This document shows positions 1 through 10,451 of a stretch of DNA of 64,000 nucleotides, piece after piece. Numbering within the stretch: the stretch's first letter is position 1; the number at the start of each line of letters is the position of its first letter. Source of the stretch: Hypericum androsaemum (taxonomy: Eukaryota; Streptophyta; Magnoliopsida; Malpighiales; Hypericaceae); contig OZ023198.1 in the NCBI GenBank assembly GCA_963995505.1, forward strand, positions 7,154,558 through 7,218,557. Direction: 5' to 3'. A model generated the notes under the pieces. It had not been told where the DNA came from, ran no database searches, and worked only from the letters and a program-made list of their open reading frames with translations. The position numbers and the translations under genes were made by a program.

Positions 1-16
1 GGAGATTCATATCATT

Positions 17-28
17 TGGTATCAGAGC
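17..28 (+). promoter_or_regulatory. Primer-binding site of A-1 (initiator tRNA-Met type)
   Basis: TGGTATCAGAGC lies two bases after the LTR end. It is complementary to the 3' end of plant initiator tRNA-Met, the usual primer for minus-strand synthesis in these elements. Confidence 0.9.
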
Positions 29-657
29 ATAGCTTGTTACTTTAGTTCATTATCCTTGTTATTCTTGTTCTTTTTTTTTTTGGGGTTCGTTTTGTTGCTT
101 GCTAATCCGTGAGGTTCTTCGCTGTTCAAGAGAAAAGAGAGGAAAACAAACGAGTGAAGCAAAAATAGAAAAGAAAAGAAAAGAAAAGAAAAGGAAAGAA
201 AAGAAAAAGAAAAGGAAAAAAAAAGAAAAAAAGAGAGGAAACAAAACAGGAAGAAGTTAGTCCTAAGTTGCCCCGCACGACTAATTTGGAAGCCGCAAGC
301 TAAAGAGGAAGCAAAATCAAAAAGGAAGCTAGCGAACTAAAGAAGGCGCAGCAGCTGATCAAGAAAAGGGACAAGCAAGACTAAAAAGCAAAGAAAGGCC
401 AAAAGAGGAACTTTAACATTCTGTTTGTTAAAGCGTGAAGCTCAAGCAAAGGCTGTTCTAGCTTTAGTAAGAACATACAAGTATCACGAGTGGAAAAAGG
501 CAAGAGTGTGCGAGTACCTTAGAGAGAAAAGCCAAATATTTGAGTGCAAACACGAGTGAACTTGAGTGCACCTTACATTGAGAGTATACACGTAAGGGAG
601 TGAGCTTGTGAGGCCATAATTTTTTTTTATTACTAACCAATTTTTCTTGTAGCAAAC
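29..657 (+). other. A-1 untranslated leader with purine microsatellite
   Basis: No coding capacity is seen. Bases 166-245 are an (AAAAG)n-like purine tract present in every family-A leader. Around 412-437 lies a short stem (CTTTAAC...GTTAAAG). The leader ends in a branch-point-like CTAAC, a pyrimidine run and TAG at 650-652, directly before the gag ATG. This resembles a 3' splice site. Confidence 0.7.
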
Positions 658-1543
658 ATGTCGCATGAAGGTCAAACTATGGGAAGCATAGACCTTAAGT
701 TATTAGTGGATGCCTTGGCCGGGAAGCTCGAGCAGATGGTGCAAGCTCAGATGGAGCCTTTGCAACTACGCGTGGATGCCGTGGAGAATTCTCGTGACAA
801 CCCCCAAACGCGAGGCGAACTCCAAAGGCGTAGGAGAGGAGTACCTATTGGAGAGTCGAGCGGAGCTGATTCTGAATCTGAAGAAGGCGTAGGCTCTACA
901 AGGAGTCTTAGGAGAGCAAGAACAAACCGCCCACCTAGGGAGGCGAGGCAAAAGAGAGACGACAACATAGGGAGTATCAAACTGAAGATACCCTCCTTTG
1001 CTGGTCGTTCTGACCCGGAGGCGTACTTAGAGTGGAAGAAGAAGATTGAGTTCGTGTTTGATTGCCACAATAGCTCCGAAGCAAAGAAGGTAAAACTTGC
1101 CATCACCGAATTCACTGATTATGCTATAACTTGGTGGGATCAACTTGTGACAAGCAGGAGGAGAAATGGAGAACGCCCTATAGCTACTTGGGAAGACATG
1201 AAAGTGGTGATGAGGAAGAGATTTGTTCCAAGTCATTACTATAGAGGGCTGTATAAGAAGTTACAAGGAATGAGGCAAGGAAATTTGAGCTTGGAGGAGT
1301 ATTTCAAACAGATGGAGATGGCCATGATAAGAGCTGATATAGATGAAGATAGAGAAGTTACAATGGCAAGATTCTTGAATGGACTCAATCCTGAAATTCA
1401 AGACAAAGTTGAGTTGCAACACTATGTGGAGTTGGAGGACATGGTGCATATGGCAACGAAAATTGAGAAGCAACTCAAGAGAGGAGAGGGGAGAACAAGA
1501 GCTACATCGAGTTCTACTTGGAAGCCAAACTACCAAAAGAAGT
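658..1543 (+). pseudogene. gag: gag fragment of A-1 (capsid region, truncated)
   Basis: About 295 codons remain open from the ATG. The frame covers the N-terminal coiled region, a basic linker (RRRRG), and the retrotransposon capsid domain with the conserved [19 protein letters not shown] and ITWWDQL motifs (here LEWKKKIEF). It breaks after residues PNYQKK, before the CCHC zinc knuckle, and runs into a chance stop supplied by the joined A-2 sequence. The start is chosen because the same MSHEG start is kept in five other copies. The intact family-A polyprotein is 1595 residues, so less than a fifth survives here. Confidence 0.9.
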
Positions 1544-2040
1544 AATGTTGGGCCATAAGTATGAATCACAAATTCCTTGGGCCATAAGTAATGTTGCCAT
1601 GTCTCCAATGTCTGAACCAATGCATACAACTCCTTGTCGTAAGTTGGGTAATTCAAGGCTTCTCTGCTTAGCTTTTCGCTAAAGTAGGCAATTGGTCGTC
1701 CTTCTTGCATGAGCACGGCGCCTAGTCCAACACCTGAAGCATCATACTCAACTCAAACGTCTTAGAAAAGTTAGGTAACGATAATAAAGGTGCATTTGTC
1801 AACTTCTGCTTGATGAGCTAAAATGCCTTCTCTTGAGCTTCTCCCCAGCTAAATCCAACGTTCTTCTTGATCACCTCAGTAAGTGGTACGGCTAAGCTAC
1901 TAAAATCTTTCACAAATCTCCTGTAGAAACTAGCTAGTCTATGGAAACTTCGGACTTTAACAACGCTCGTGGGACTTGGCCAATCTCGAATTGCACGTAT
2001 CTTTTCTTCATCGACCTGTATTCCTTTAGCACTAACAACA
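1544..2040 (-). pseudogene. pol: A-2 pol fragment: RNase H and end of reverse transcriptase
   Basis: Minus-strand translation shows the RNase H region ([41 protein letters not shown]) preceded by the connection region ([27 protein letters not shown]). Small indels around 1740-1760 shift the frame near the first catalytic Asp. The first ~17 bases (1544-1560) are filler copied from the segment itself (see findings). The right edge at 2040 is the target duplication of A-3, and the sequence resumes at 9173. Confidence 0.85.
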
Positions 2041-2844
2041 TGATGTGAGCAAGCCTAAGGACGCACCTACTATCAAGCTTGTAGACTCGAAGCAAGTTCA
2101 AGTTCCGATTGGGCCAATGACAAGAGCACGAGCTAGGAAGTTGCAATCTGACTTCAATGGATTAATGGAAGAAGTTTGGGCTCAATCAAGTGCGTGGAGG
2201 ACCAAGGACGTCCAAGAAGCCCAAGGGAGGCCCATGCACGTTTTGGAAGCTGAATGGGAGGCTTGACATGCACGTAAGCTTCTAGATGCATGCGCACATG
2301 AAGAATCAAGAAGAATCAGCCTATTTAGTCCGTGCATCTATTTGTTTTGGACGTGCACCTAGTAGTTATTCTATTAGATATTATTTGCTTATATTATTCC
2401 TTATTTAGTTGAATAAGTTCGGCCAGAATCTCTTTAGAATAGGAAAGAATTTTGGCCAGCCTTAAACTCCTTATTTGGAGTTAGTTTCGTTTAGGAAAGT
2501 TGTAAGACATGAGGAGCCTATATAAAGAGGCGTCCCCCTTCAATAAAGAACACAACAATTCGGAAATTACTTAGCATTGGCTAATTGAGAGTTTTGATAC
2601 TCGTTTGTTCTTGCTTAGGCTGGTGAGTCGTCTTGGCTAGAATTTATCTTTCACTTATCAAGCGGATCATCCATCCCCGCTCGTGGCGTGATACGACCTT
2701 AGGTCAAGGTTCAGAAGCTCTTGCAGCGGGTTAAGGTTCAATTTCGTGCCTTAGTTCTTGTGAGTTCTTGTGAGTTGTGGTCTGTTCCATTCTAAAGTAA
2801 CAAACGGTCCGAGTTGTGAGTCTTTTCCGCGAAGATTCATATCA
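2041..2844 (+). repeat. A-3 5' LTR (804 bp)
   Basis: Starts TGATGTGAGC and ends ATTCATATCA. TATA box TATATAAA at 2519-2526 with AATAAA at 2542-2547. The first ~225 bases are open in the frame that, in the 3' LTR copy, encodes the polyprotein tail ([12 protein letters not shown] motif). A U5 hairpin CAAGCGG/CCGCTCG sits at 2659-2665 and 2677-2683. Taken alone, with CAACA on both sides, this piece could be read as a solo LTR. Confidence 0.9.
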
Positions 2845-3262
2845 CAACAAAACCCAAGAAGATAAGCTTCTCTGTGCAAAAGGTGCACTTCTTCAAGTTA
2901 GCAAATAATTGATCCTTTCTAAGTGCATTTACAACAGATTTCAAATGTTCCATGTGATCCTCCATGCTCTTGCTATAAACAAGTATATCATCAAAATAAA
3001 CGACTACAAATTTGCCAATAAATGTATGTAAAACATGATTCATGAGCCGCATAAATGTACTTGGAGCATTAGACAACCCGAATGGCATGACCATCCATTC
3101 ATATAATCCATATTTCATTTTAAAGGCTGTCTTCCACTCATCTCCTTCTTTCATTCTAATTTGATGATAACCACTCTTCAAGTCAATTTTAGAAAACATG
3201 CTCGATCCATGCAGCTCATCTAACAAGTCATCTAAACGAGGAATAGGGTGACAATATTTTAC
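2845..3262 (-). pseudogene. Duplicated patch of A-2 reverse transcriptase inside A-3
   Basis: Minus-strand RT core from [13 protein letters not shown] through the YFDD box to FLGFVV. It is nearly identical to 9173-9592, which follows the A-3 3' LTR. The differences seen are one base near 3208/9530 and a small indel near 3217/9547. The right edge joins the A-3 leader at about 3263 with at most a two-base overlap (TT). Confidence 0.85.
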
Positions 3263-3356
3263 CATTTGTTCTTGTTGGTTCGTTTTCTCTCCTCGCTGTT
3301 TGAGAGAAAAGAGAGGAAAACAAACGAGTGAAGCAAGAAAAGAAAGAAAAGAAAAG

Positions 3357-3388
<32 letters not shown>

Positions 3389-3806
3389 AAAAGGAAAGAA
3401 AAGAAAAAGAAAAAGGAAGCCGCAAGCTAAAGAGGAAGCAAGCTAAATTGGAAGTCTCAAGCTAAAGAGGAAGCAAATCCGAGGGAAGCTAGCAAACTAA
3501 GGAGGCGCAATAGCTGATCAAGAAAGGGGACGAGCAAGACTAAAAGAAAGACCAAAGAGGAACTTTAACATTCTGTTTATTAAAGCGTGAAGCTCAAGCA
3601 AGGCCGTTCTAGCCTTAGTAAGAACATACAAGTATCACGAGAGGAAAAAGGCAAGAGTGTGCGAGTACCTTAGAGAGAAAAGCCAAATATTTGAGTGCAA
3701 ACACGAGTGAACTTGAGTGCACCATACATTGAGAGTATACACGTAAGGGAGTGAGCTTGCGAGGCCATATTGTTTTTTTTACTAACCAATTTTTCTTGCA
3801 GCAAAC
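3263..3806 (+). other. A-3 leader remnant
   Basis: Untranslated leader lacking its PBS end. The purine microsatellite is at about 3330-3417. The CTTTAAC/GTTAAAG stem region and the CTAAC-pyrimidine-CAG acceptor-like sequence at 3781-3801 are kept before the gag ATG at 3807. Confidence 0.7.
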
Positions 3807-6800
3807 ATGTCGCATGAAGGTCAAACTATGGAAAACATAGACCTTAAGTTATTAGTGGATGCCTTGGCCGGGAAGCTCGAGCGGATGGTGCAAGCTCAGA
3901 TGGAGCCTTTGCAACTACGCGTGGATGCCGTGGAGAATTCTCGTGACAACCCCCATACGCGAGGCGAACTCCAAAGGCGTAGGAGAGGAGTACCTATTGG
4001 AGAATCGAGCGGAGCTGATTCTGAATCTGAAGAAGGCGTAGGCTCTACAAGGAGTCTTAGGAGAGCAAGAACAAACCGTCCACCTAGGGAGGCAAGGCCA
4101 AAGAGAGACGACAACATAGGGAGTATCAAACTGAAGATACCTTCCTTTGCTGGTCGTTCTGACCCGGAGGCGTAATAAGAGTGGGAGAAGAAGATTGAGT
4201 TCGTGTTTGATTGCCACAATAGCTCCGAAGAAAAGAAGGTAAAACTTGCCATCACCGAATTCACTGATTATGCTATAACTTGGTGGGATCAACTTGTGAC
4301 TAGCAGGAGGAGAAATAGAGAACGCCCTATAGCTACTTGGGAAGACATGAAAGTGGTGATGAGGAAGAGATTTGTTCCAAGTCATTACTATAGAGAGCTG
4401 TATAAGAAGTTACAAGGAATGAGGCAAGGAAGTTTGAGTGTGGAGGAGTATTTCAAACAGATGGAGATGGCCATGATAAGAGCTGATATAGATGAAGATA
4501 GAGAAGTTACAATGGCAAGGTTCTTGAATGGACTCAATCCTGAAATTCAAGACAAAGTTGAGTTGCAACACTATGTGGAGTTGGAGGACATGGTGCATAT
4601 GGCAACGAAAATTGAGAAGCAACTCAAGAGAGGAGAGGGGAGAACGAAAGCTACATCGAATTCTACTTGGAAGCCAAACTACCAAAAGAAGTTTGACAAG
4701 CCACAAGCAGCCAAAGTAGAGCATAAATCCGAGAGTTCTCAAGCTAATTCTCAAAAGAAAGTGGAAGTCACTCCAACTAGGAACCGTGACATCAAGTGCT
4801 TTAAGTGTCAAGGAAGAGGGCACATCTCAAGTCAATGCCCTAACAAGCAAGCAATGGTGATCAAGGAAAGTGGAGAGATTGAAACTGAAAAGGAGGATTC
4901 GGAGCATGAAAGCATGCCTTCTTTGGAGGAAGTATCCGAGGAAGAGTACCAAGCTGCTGAGAGGCTTACTCTTGTGTCTAGAAGAGCATTGAATGTGCAA
5001 GTAAAAGAGGAAAATGATGTGGCTCAAAGAGAAAATATTTTTCACACAAGGTGCTATGTCAAAGACAAGGTGTGTAGTGTCATCATAGATGGAGGAAGTT
5101 GTGCTAATGTCGCAAGCACTACTATGGTGGAGAAGTTGGGGTTGCTCACTGGAAAACACCCTAAGCCTTACAAACTACAATGGCTGAATGATAGTGGAGA
5201 AGTACGAGTGATGAAGCAAGTATTGGTAACATTCCGCATTGGCAACTATGAGGATGAAGTGTTGTGTGATGTTGTACCAATGCAAGCTGGTCACCTATTG
5301 TTAGGAAGGCCATGGCAGTTTGATAGGAAAGTGCATCATGATGGCTACACCAACAAATACTCATTTATACTTAAGAAGAGAGTAATCACCTTGGCACCCT
5401 TGTCACCATCACAAGTTTGTGAAGATCAACGACTGTTGCAACAAGAAAGTGATGAGCAAAGAGAGCGTGACAAAAAGAAAAAGAATGAGAGGAGAGAAGA
5501 AGCCGAAAAAAGGATAAGAAAAACGGCCAATGGAGAGGAAAAGATTGAGAAAACAAAAGAAGCCGGAAAAACAGAAATTAAAACGGCCAAAGAGAGAAAA
5601 AACGAGAGTTGGAAAAAGAGTTACTATGTGGGAACAAGTGATATTAAGCAAGCATGCTTTGCAAAGAAGCCTATGATCTTACTTCGGTATAGGGAGGCAC
5701 TTTTAAACACTAACGAGCTTGAACCACATGTACCTAGTACGGTTGTGTCTCTTTTGCAGGATTACAAGGATGTCTTTCCCGACGAGCTACCACCTGGGTT
5801 GCCACCTATTCGTGGGATTGAACATCAAATAGACTTTGTCCCGGCAGCTACCATACCTAACCGTCCCGCATATAGAAGCAATCCTAAAGAGACAAAGGAG
5901 CTTGAGAGGCAAGTCAACGAGCTGTTGGGGAAAGGGTATGTAAGAGAGAGCATGAGTCCATGTGCTGTTCCAGTCCTACTTGTGCCCAAGAAGGATAAAA
6001 CATGGAGAATGTGTGTTGATTGCCGAGCAGTCAACAACATAACGGTAAAATATCGTCACCCTATCCCTCGTTTAGATGACATGTTAGATGAGTTGCATGG
6101 TTCTTGCATGTTTTCTAAGATTGATTTGAAGAGTGGTTATCATCAAATTAGGATGAAAGAAGGAGATGAGTGGAAGACTGCTTTTAAAACTAAGTATGGG
6201 TTGTATGAGTGGATGGTCATGCCATTTGGTTTGTCCAACGCACCTAGCACGTTTATGCGACTCATGAATCATGTTCTACGTCCATTCATTGGTAAATTTG
6301 TAGTTTTTTACTTTGATGATATACTCATCTATAGCAAGAGCGTGGGGGATCATCTAGAACATTTGAAATCTGTCTTAGATGCACTTAGAGAAGAACAATT
6401 GTTTGCTAACTTGAAGAAGTGCACCTTTTGTACGGATAAGCTTGTATTCTTGGTTTTTGTTGTTGGGGCTAACGGAATACAGGTTGATGAAGAAAAGATC
6501 CGAGCTATCCGTGAATGGCCAAGCCCTACAAGTGTTGCTAATGTTAGGAGCTTTCATGGACTAGCTAGTTTTTATAGGAGATTTGTGAAGGACTTTAGTA
6601 GCATAGCCGCACCCATAACTGAAGTCATCAAGAAGAACGTGGGCTTTACTTGGGGAGAAGCTCAAGAGAAGGCTTTCCAACTACTGAAAGGGAAGTTGAC
6701 TAATGCACCCTTGTTAGCTTTACCTAATTTCTCTAAGACTTTTGAAATAGAGTGTGATGCTTCTGGTGTAGGAATTGGAGCTGTCCTTATGCAAGAAGGA

Positions 6801-8594
6801 AGACCCATTGCATACTTTAGTGAGAAACTAAGTGGTGCAACCTTGAATTACCCGACCTATGACAAGGAGTTGTACGCACTAGTTCGAGCATTGGAGACAT
6901 GGCAGCATTACTTATGGCCAAAGGAGTTTGTGATTCACACTGATCATGAGTCACTCAAGCACTTAAAGGGGCAACACAAGCTGAACAAGAGGCATGCACG
7001 ATGGGTGGAATTCATTGAGACATTTCCTTATGTCATTCGCTACAAGCAAGGTAAGGAAAATGTAGTGGCTGATGCACTATCACGAAGGTACGCCTTGATT
7101 TCAACTCTTGATTCTAAACTACTTGGCTTTGAACACATTAAGGAGATGTATGTTGATGATGTTGATTTTGGCGAGTTGTTTAGATCAACTGAAAGAAGTG
7201 CATTTGGTAAGTTCTTTCGTAATGAAGGTTACCTATTTCGTGAAAACAAACTTTGTGTGCCTAATTGTTCGATGCGAGAATTACTAATTCAGGAGGCACA
7301 TGGAGGTGGCTTAATGGGGCATTTTGGAATTGCAAAGACCTTGGCAATGCTACAAGATCATTTCTTTTGGCCACACATGAAGAGAGACGTTGAGAGAGTT
7401 TGTGCTCGTTGCATCACTTGCAAGCAAGCCAAGTCAAAGGTAAAACCCCATGGTTTGTACACCCCACTACCTATACCTAGTGAGCCCTGGATTGATATCT
7501 CTATGGATTTTGTGTTAGGCCTACCTAGGACTAAGCGTGGAAGAGATTCAATTTTTGTGGTAGTGGATAGGTTTTCTAAGATGGCACATTTCATTCCATG
7601 TCATAAAACTGATGATGCTTCAAACATTGCTGATTTGTTCTTTAGAGAGGTTGTTAGGTTACATGGCATGCCTAGGACAATTATCTCTGATAGAGATGCT
7701 AAATTCCTAAGTTACTTTTGGAAGACCTTGTGGTGCAAGTTAGGTACTAAGTTGTTGTTTTCTACTACTTGTCATCCTCAAACTGATGGGCAAACTGAAG
7801 TAGTAAATAGGACTTTGTCTACACTTTTGAGAGCACTCATTAAGCATAACATTAAGACTTGGGAAGATTGTTTGCCTCATGTTGAGTTTGCTTATAATCG
7901 TTCTGTCCATTCAGCTACTCAATTCTCACCATTTGAGCTTGTTTATGGATTTAATCCTTTGACTCCATTGGATTTATCACCTCTACCTTCGAGTGAGCAT
8001 GTTAACTTCGATGGCAAGAAGAAAGCTGAATTTGTCAAGCAGTTACATGAGAAAGCTCGAATGAACATCGAGAAGCGCACGGAGCACTATGCAAGGCAAG
8101 CAAACAAAGGAAGGCACAAGGTTGTCTTTGAGCCGGGCGATTGGGTTTGGCTACATATGAGGAAGGAGCGTTTTCCTGTCCAAAGACGTTCAAAGTTGCT
8201 ACCACGGGGAGATGGTCCATTCCAAGTGCTAGAACGCATTAATGATAATGCCTACAAGCTAGACCTTCCGGGTGAGTATAGTGTAAGTGCTTCGTTTAAT
8301 GTGGCTGACTTGAGTCCGTTTGATGTAGGTGATGATTTGAGGACAAATCCTTTTCAAGAGGAGGGGAATGATGTGAGCAAGCCTAAGGACGCACCTACTA
8401 TCAAGCTTGTAGACTCGAAGCAAGTTCAAGTTCCGATTGGGCCAATGACAAGAGCACGAGCTAGGAAGTTGCAATCTGACTTCAATGGATTAATGGAAGA
8501 AGTTTGGGCTCAATCAAGTGCGTGGAGGACCAAGGACGTCCAAGAAGCCCAAGGGAGGCCCATGCACGTTTTGGAAGCTGAATGGGAGGCTTGA
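3807..8594 (+). pseudogene. gag-pol: A-3 gag-pol polyprotein broken by two adjacent stops
   Basis: Full-length family-A coding region: gag, zinc knuckle ([14 protein letters not shown]), protease (IIDGGSC), RT (YFDD), RNase H, integrase (HHCC, D,D35E) and GPF-type C-terminus. It is interrupted only by consecutive TAA TAA at 4173-4178, where other copies read TAC TTA. Downstream the frame is open for over 1460 codons from 4203. Two substitutions at conserved sites are also present: the residue before the YFDD box is Phe instead of Val, and FLVFVVG replaces FLGFVVG. The stop TGA lies inside the 3' LTR. Confidence 0.9.
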
Positions 8595-9172
8595 CATGCA
8601 CGTAAGCTTCTAGATGCATGCGCGCATGAAGAATCAAGAAGAATCAGCCTATTTAGTCCGTGCATCTATTTGTTTTGGACGTGCACCTAGTAGTTATTCT
8701 ATTAGATATTATTTGCTTATATTATTCCTTATTTAGTTGAATAAGTTCGGCCAGAATCTCTTTAGAATAGGAAAGAATTTTGGCCAGCCTTAAACTCCTT
8801 ATTTGGAGTTAGTTTCGTTTAGGAAAGTTGTAAGACATGAGGAGCCTATATAAAGAGGCGTCCCCCTTCAATAAAGAACACAACAATTCGGAAATTACTT
8901 AGCATTGGCTAATTGAGAGTTTTGATACTCGTTTGTTCTTGCTTAGGCTGGTGAGTCGTCTTGGCTAGAATTTATCTTTCACTTATCAAGCGGATCATCC
9001 ATCCCCGCTCGTGGCGTGATACGACCTTAGGTCAAGGTTCAGAAGCTCTTGCAGCGGGTTAAGGTTCAATTTCGTGCCTTAGTTCTTGTGAGTTCTTGTG
9101 AGTTGTGGTCTGTTCCATTCTAAAGTAACAAACGGTCCGAGTTGTGAGTCTTTTCCGCGAAGATTCATATCA
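8369..9172 (+). repeat. A-3 3' LTR (804 bp)
   Basis: TGATGTGAGC...ATTCATATCA, preceded by the purine-rich tract AAGAGGAGGGGAA (plus-strand primer). The polyprotein's last ~75 codons lie in its first 226 bases. It is followed by the duplication CAACA and A-2 RT sequence. Confidence 0.92.
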
Positions 9173-9644
9173 CAACAAAACCCAAGAAGATAAGCTTCTC
9201 TGTGCAAAAGGTGCACTTCTTCAAGTTAGCAAATAATTGATCCTTTCTAAGTGCATTTACAACAGATTTCAAATGTTCCATGTGATCCTCCATGCTCTTG
9301 CTATAAACAAGTATATCATCAAAATAAACGACTACAAATTTGCCAATAAATGTATGTAAAACATGATTCATGAGCCGCATAAATGTACTTGGAGCATTAG
9401 ACAACCCGAATGGCATGACCATCCATTCATATAATCCATATTTCATTTTAAAGGCTGTCTTCCACTCATCTCCTTCTTTCATTCTAATTTGATGATAACC
9501 ACTCTTCAAGTCAATTTTAGAAAACATGCTTGATCCATGCAGCTCATCTAACATGTCATGTCATCTAAACGAGGAATAGGGTGACAATATTTTACCATTA
9601 TGTTGTTGACTGCTCGACAATTAACACATATCCTCTATGATCCA
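9173..9644 (-). pseudogene. pol: A-2 pol fragment: reverse transcriptase core
   Basis: Minus-strand RT from the NCRAVNNI motif through [27 protein letters not shown] and YFDDILVYS to FLGFVV. A five-base insertion near 9550 (CATGT repeated) and a TAG in place of the Trp codon near 9638 break it. The left edge continues 2040 across A-3. The right edge ATCCA (9640-9644) is the target duplication of A-4. Confidence 0.85.
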
Positions 9645-10451
9645 TGATATGAATCTTCGCGGAAAAAGATTCACAACTCGGACCGTTTGTTACTTTAGAA
9701 TGGAACAGATCACAACTCACAAGAACTCACACGAACTAAGGCACGAAATTGAACCTTAACCCGCTGCAAGAGCTTCTGAACCTTGACCTAAGGTCGTATC
9801 ACGCCACGAGCGGGGATGGATGAACCGCTTGATAAGTGAAAGATAAATTCTAGCCAAGACGACTCACCAGCCTAAGCAAGAACAAACGAGTATCAAAAAC
9901 TCTCAATTAGCCAATGCTAAGTATTTTCCGAATTGTTGTGTGTTTATTGAAGGGGGACGCCTCTTTATATAGGCTCCTTAAGTCTTACAACTTTCCTAAA
10001 CGAAACTAACTCCAAATAAGGAGTTTAAGGCTGGCCAAAACTCTCTTTCCTATTCTAAAGAGATTCTGGCCGAACTTATTCATCTAAATAAGGAATAATA
10101 TAAGCAAATAATATCTAATAGAATAACTAGTAGCTGCACGTCCAAAACAAGTAGATGCACGGCCTAAATAGGCTGATTCTTCTTGATTCTCCATGTGCGC
10201 ATGCATCTAGAAGCTTACGTGCATGTCAAGCCTCCCATTCAGCTTCCAAAACGTGCATGGGCCTCCCTTGGGTTTCTTGGACGTCCTTGGTCCTCCACGC
10301 ACTTGCTTGAGCCCAAACTTCTTGCACTAGTCCATTGAAGTCAGATTGCAACTTCCTAGCTCTTGCTCTTGTCATTGGCCCAATTGGAACTTGAACTTGC
10401 TTCGAGTCTACAAGCTTGATAGTAGGTGCATCCGTAGGCGTGCTCACATCA
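9645..10451 (-). repeat. A-4 3' LTR (807 bp)
   Basis: On the minus strand it begins TGATGTGAGCACGCC and ends ATTCATATCA. It contains the polyprotein stop codon at 10226. The purine tract CAAGAGGAGGGGAC adjoins it at 10452-10465 (minus reading). Confidence 0.92.

Larger units (their letters stand above)
1..1543 (+). mobile_element. A-1: truncated family-A Ty3/Gypsy element (5' part only)
   Basis: The window opens on the last 14 bases of a family-A 5' LTR (ending ATTCATATCA). A primer-binding site, a purine-rich leader and gag follow. The element stops abruptly at about 1543, in the linker before the zinc knuckle, where it meets opposite-strand pol of A-2. Protease, RT, RNase H, integrase and 3' LTR are missing. 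There is no LTR or target duplication at the junction, so a deletion or rejoining event is more likely than insertion. Most of the 5' LTR lies outside the window. Confidence 0.9.
2041..9172 (+). mobile_element. A-3: family-A element nested in A-2, 5' leader rearranged
   Basis: Bounded by LTRs of 804 bp at 2041-2844 and 8369-9172 that differ at about one position by eye. The 5-bp duplication CAACA flanks the whole unit (2036-2040 and 9173-9177). The internal region is abnormal. Instead of PBS and leader, the 5' LTR is followed by 418 bp of A-2 reverse transcriptase (2845-3262, minus), which is the same sequence that follows the 3' LTR. The leader resumes at 3263 without its first ~110 bases. 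With no PBS the copy cannot prime its own reverse transcription. Confidence 0.85.

Noticed and set aside
2045..2266. Short plus-strand frame [12 protein letters not shown]... as a stand-alone gene
   Set aside because: It is the 5' LTR copy of the polyprotein tail; it is translated only as the end of gag-pol from the 3' LTR.
2041..2844. Independent solo LTR rather than the 5' LTR of A-3
   Set aside because: The flanking CAACA fits a solo LTR, but its near-identity to 8369-9172 and the shared outer duplication are explained better by one element with a repair patch. The solo reading is kept only as an alternative.
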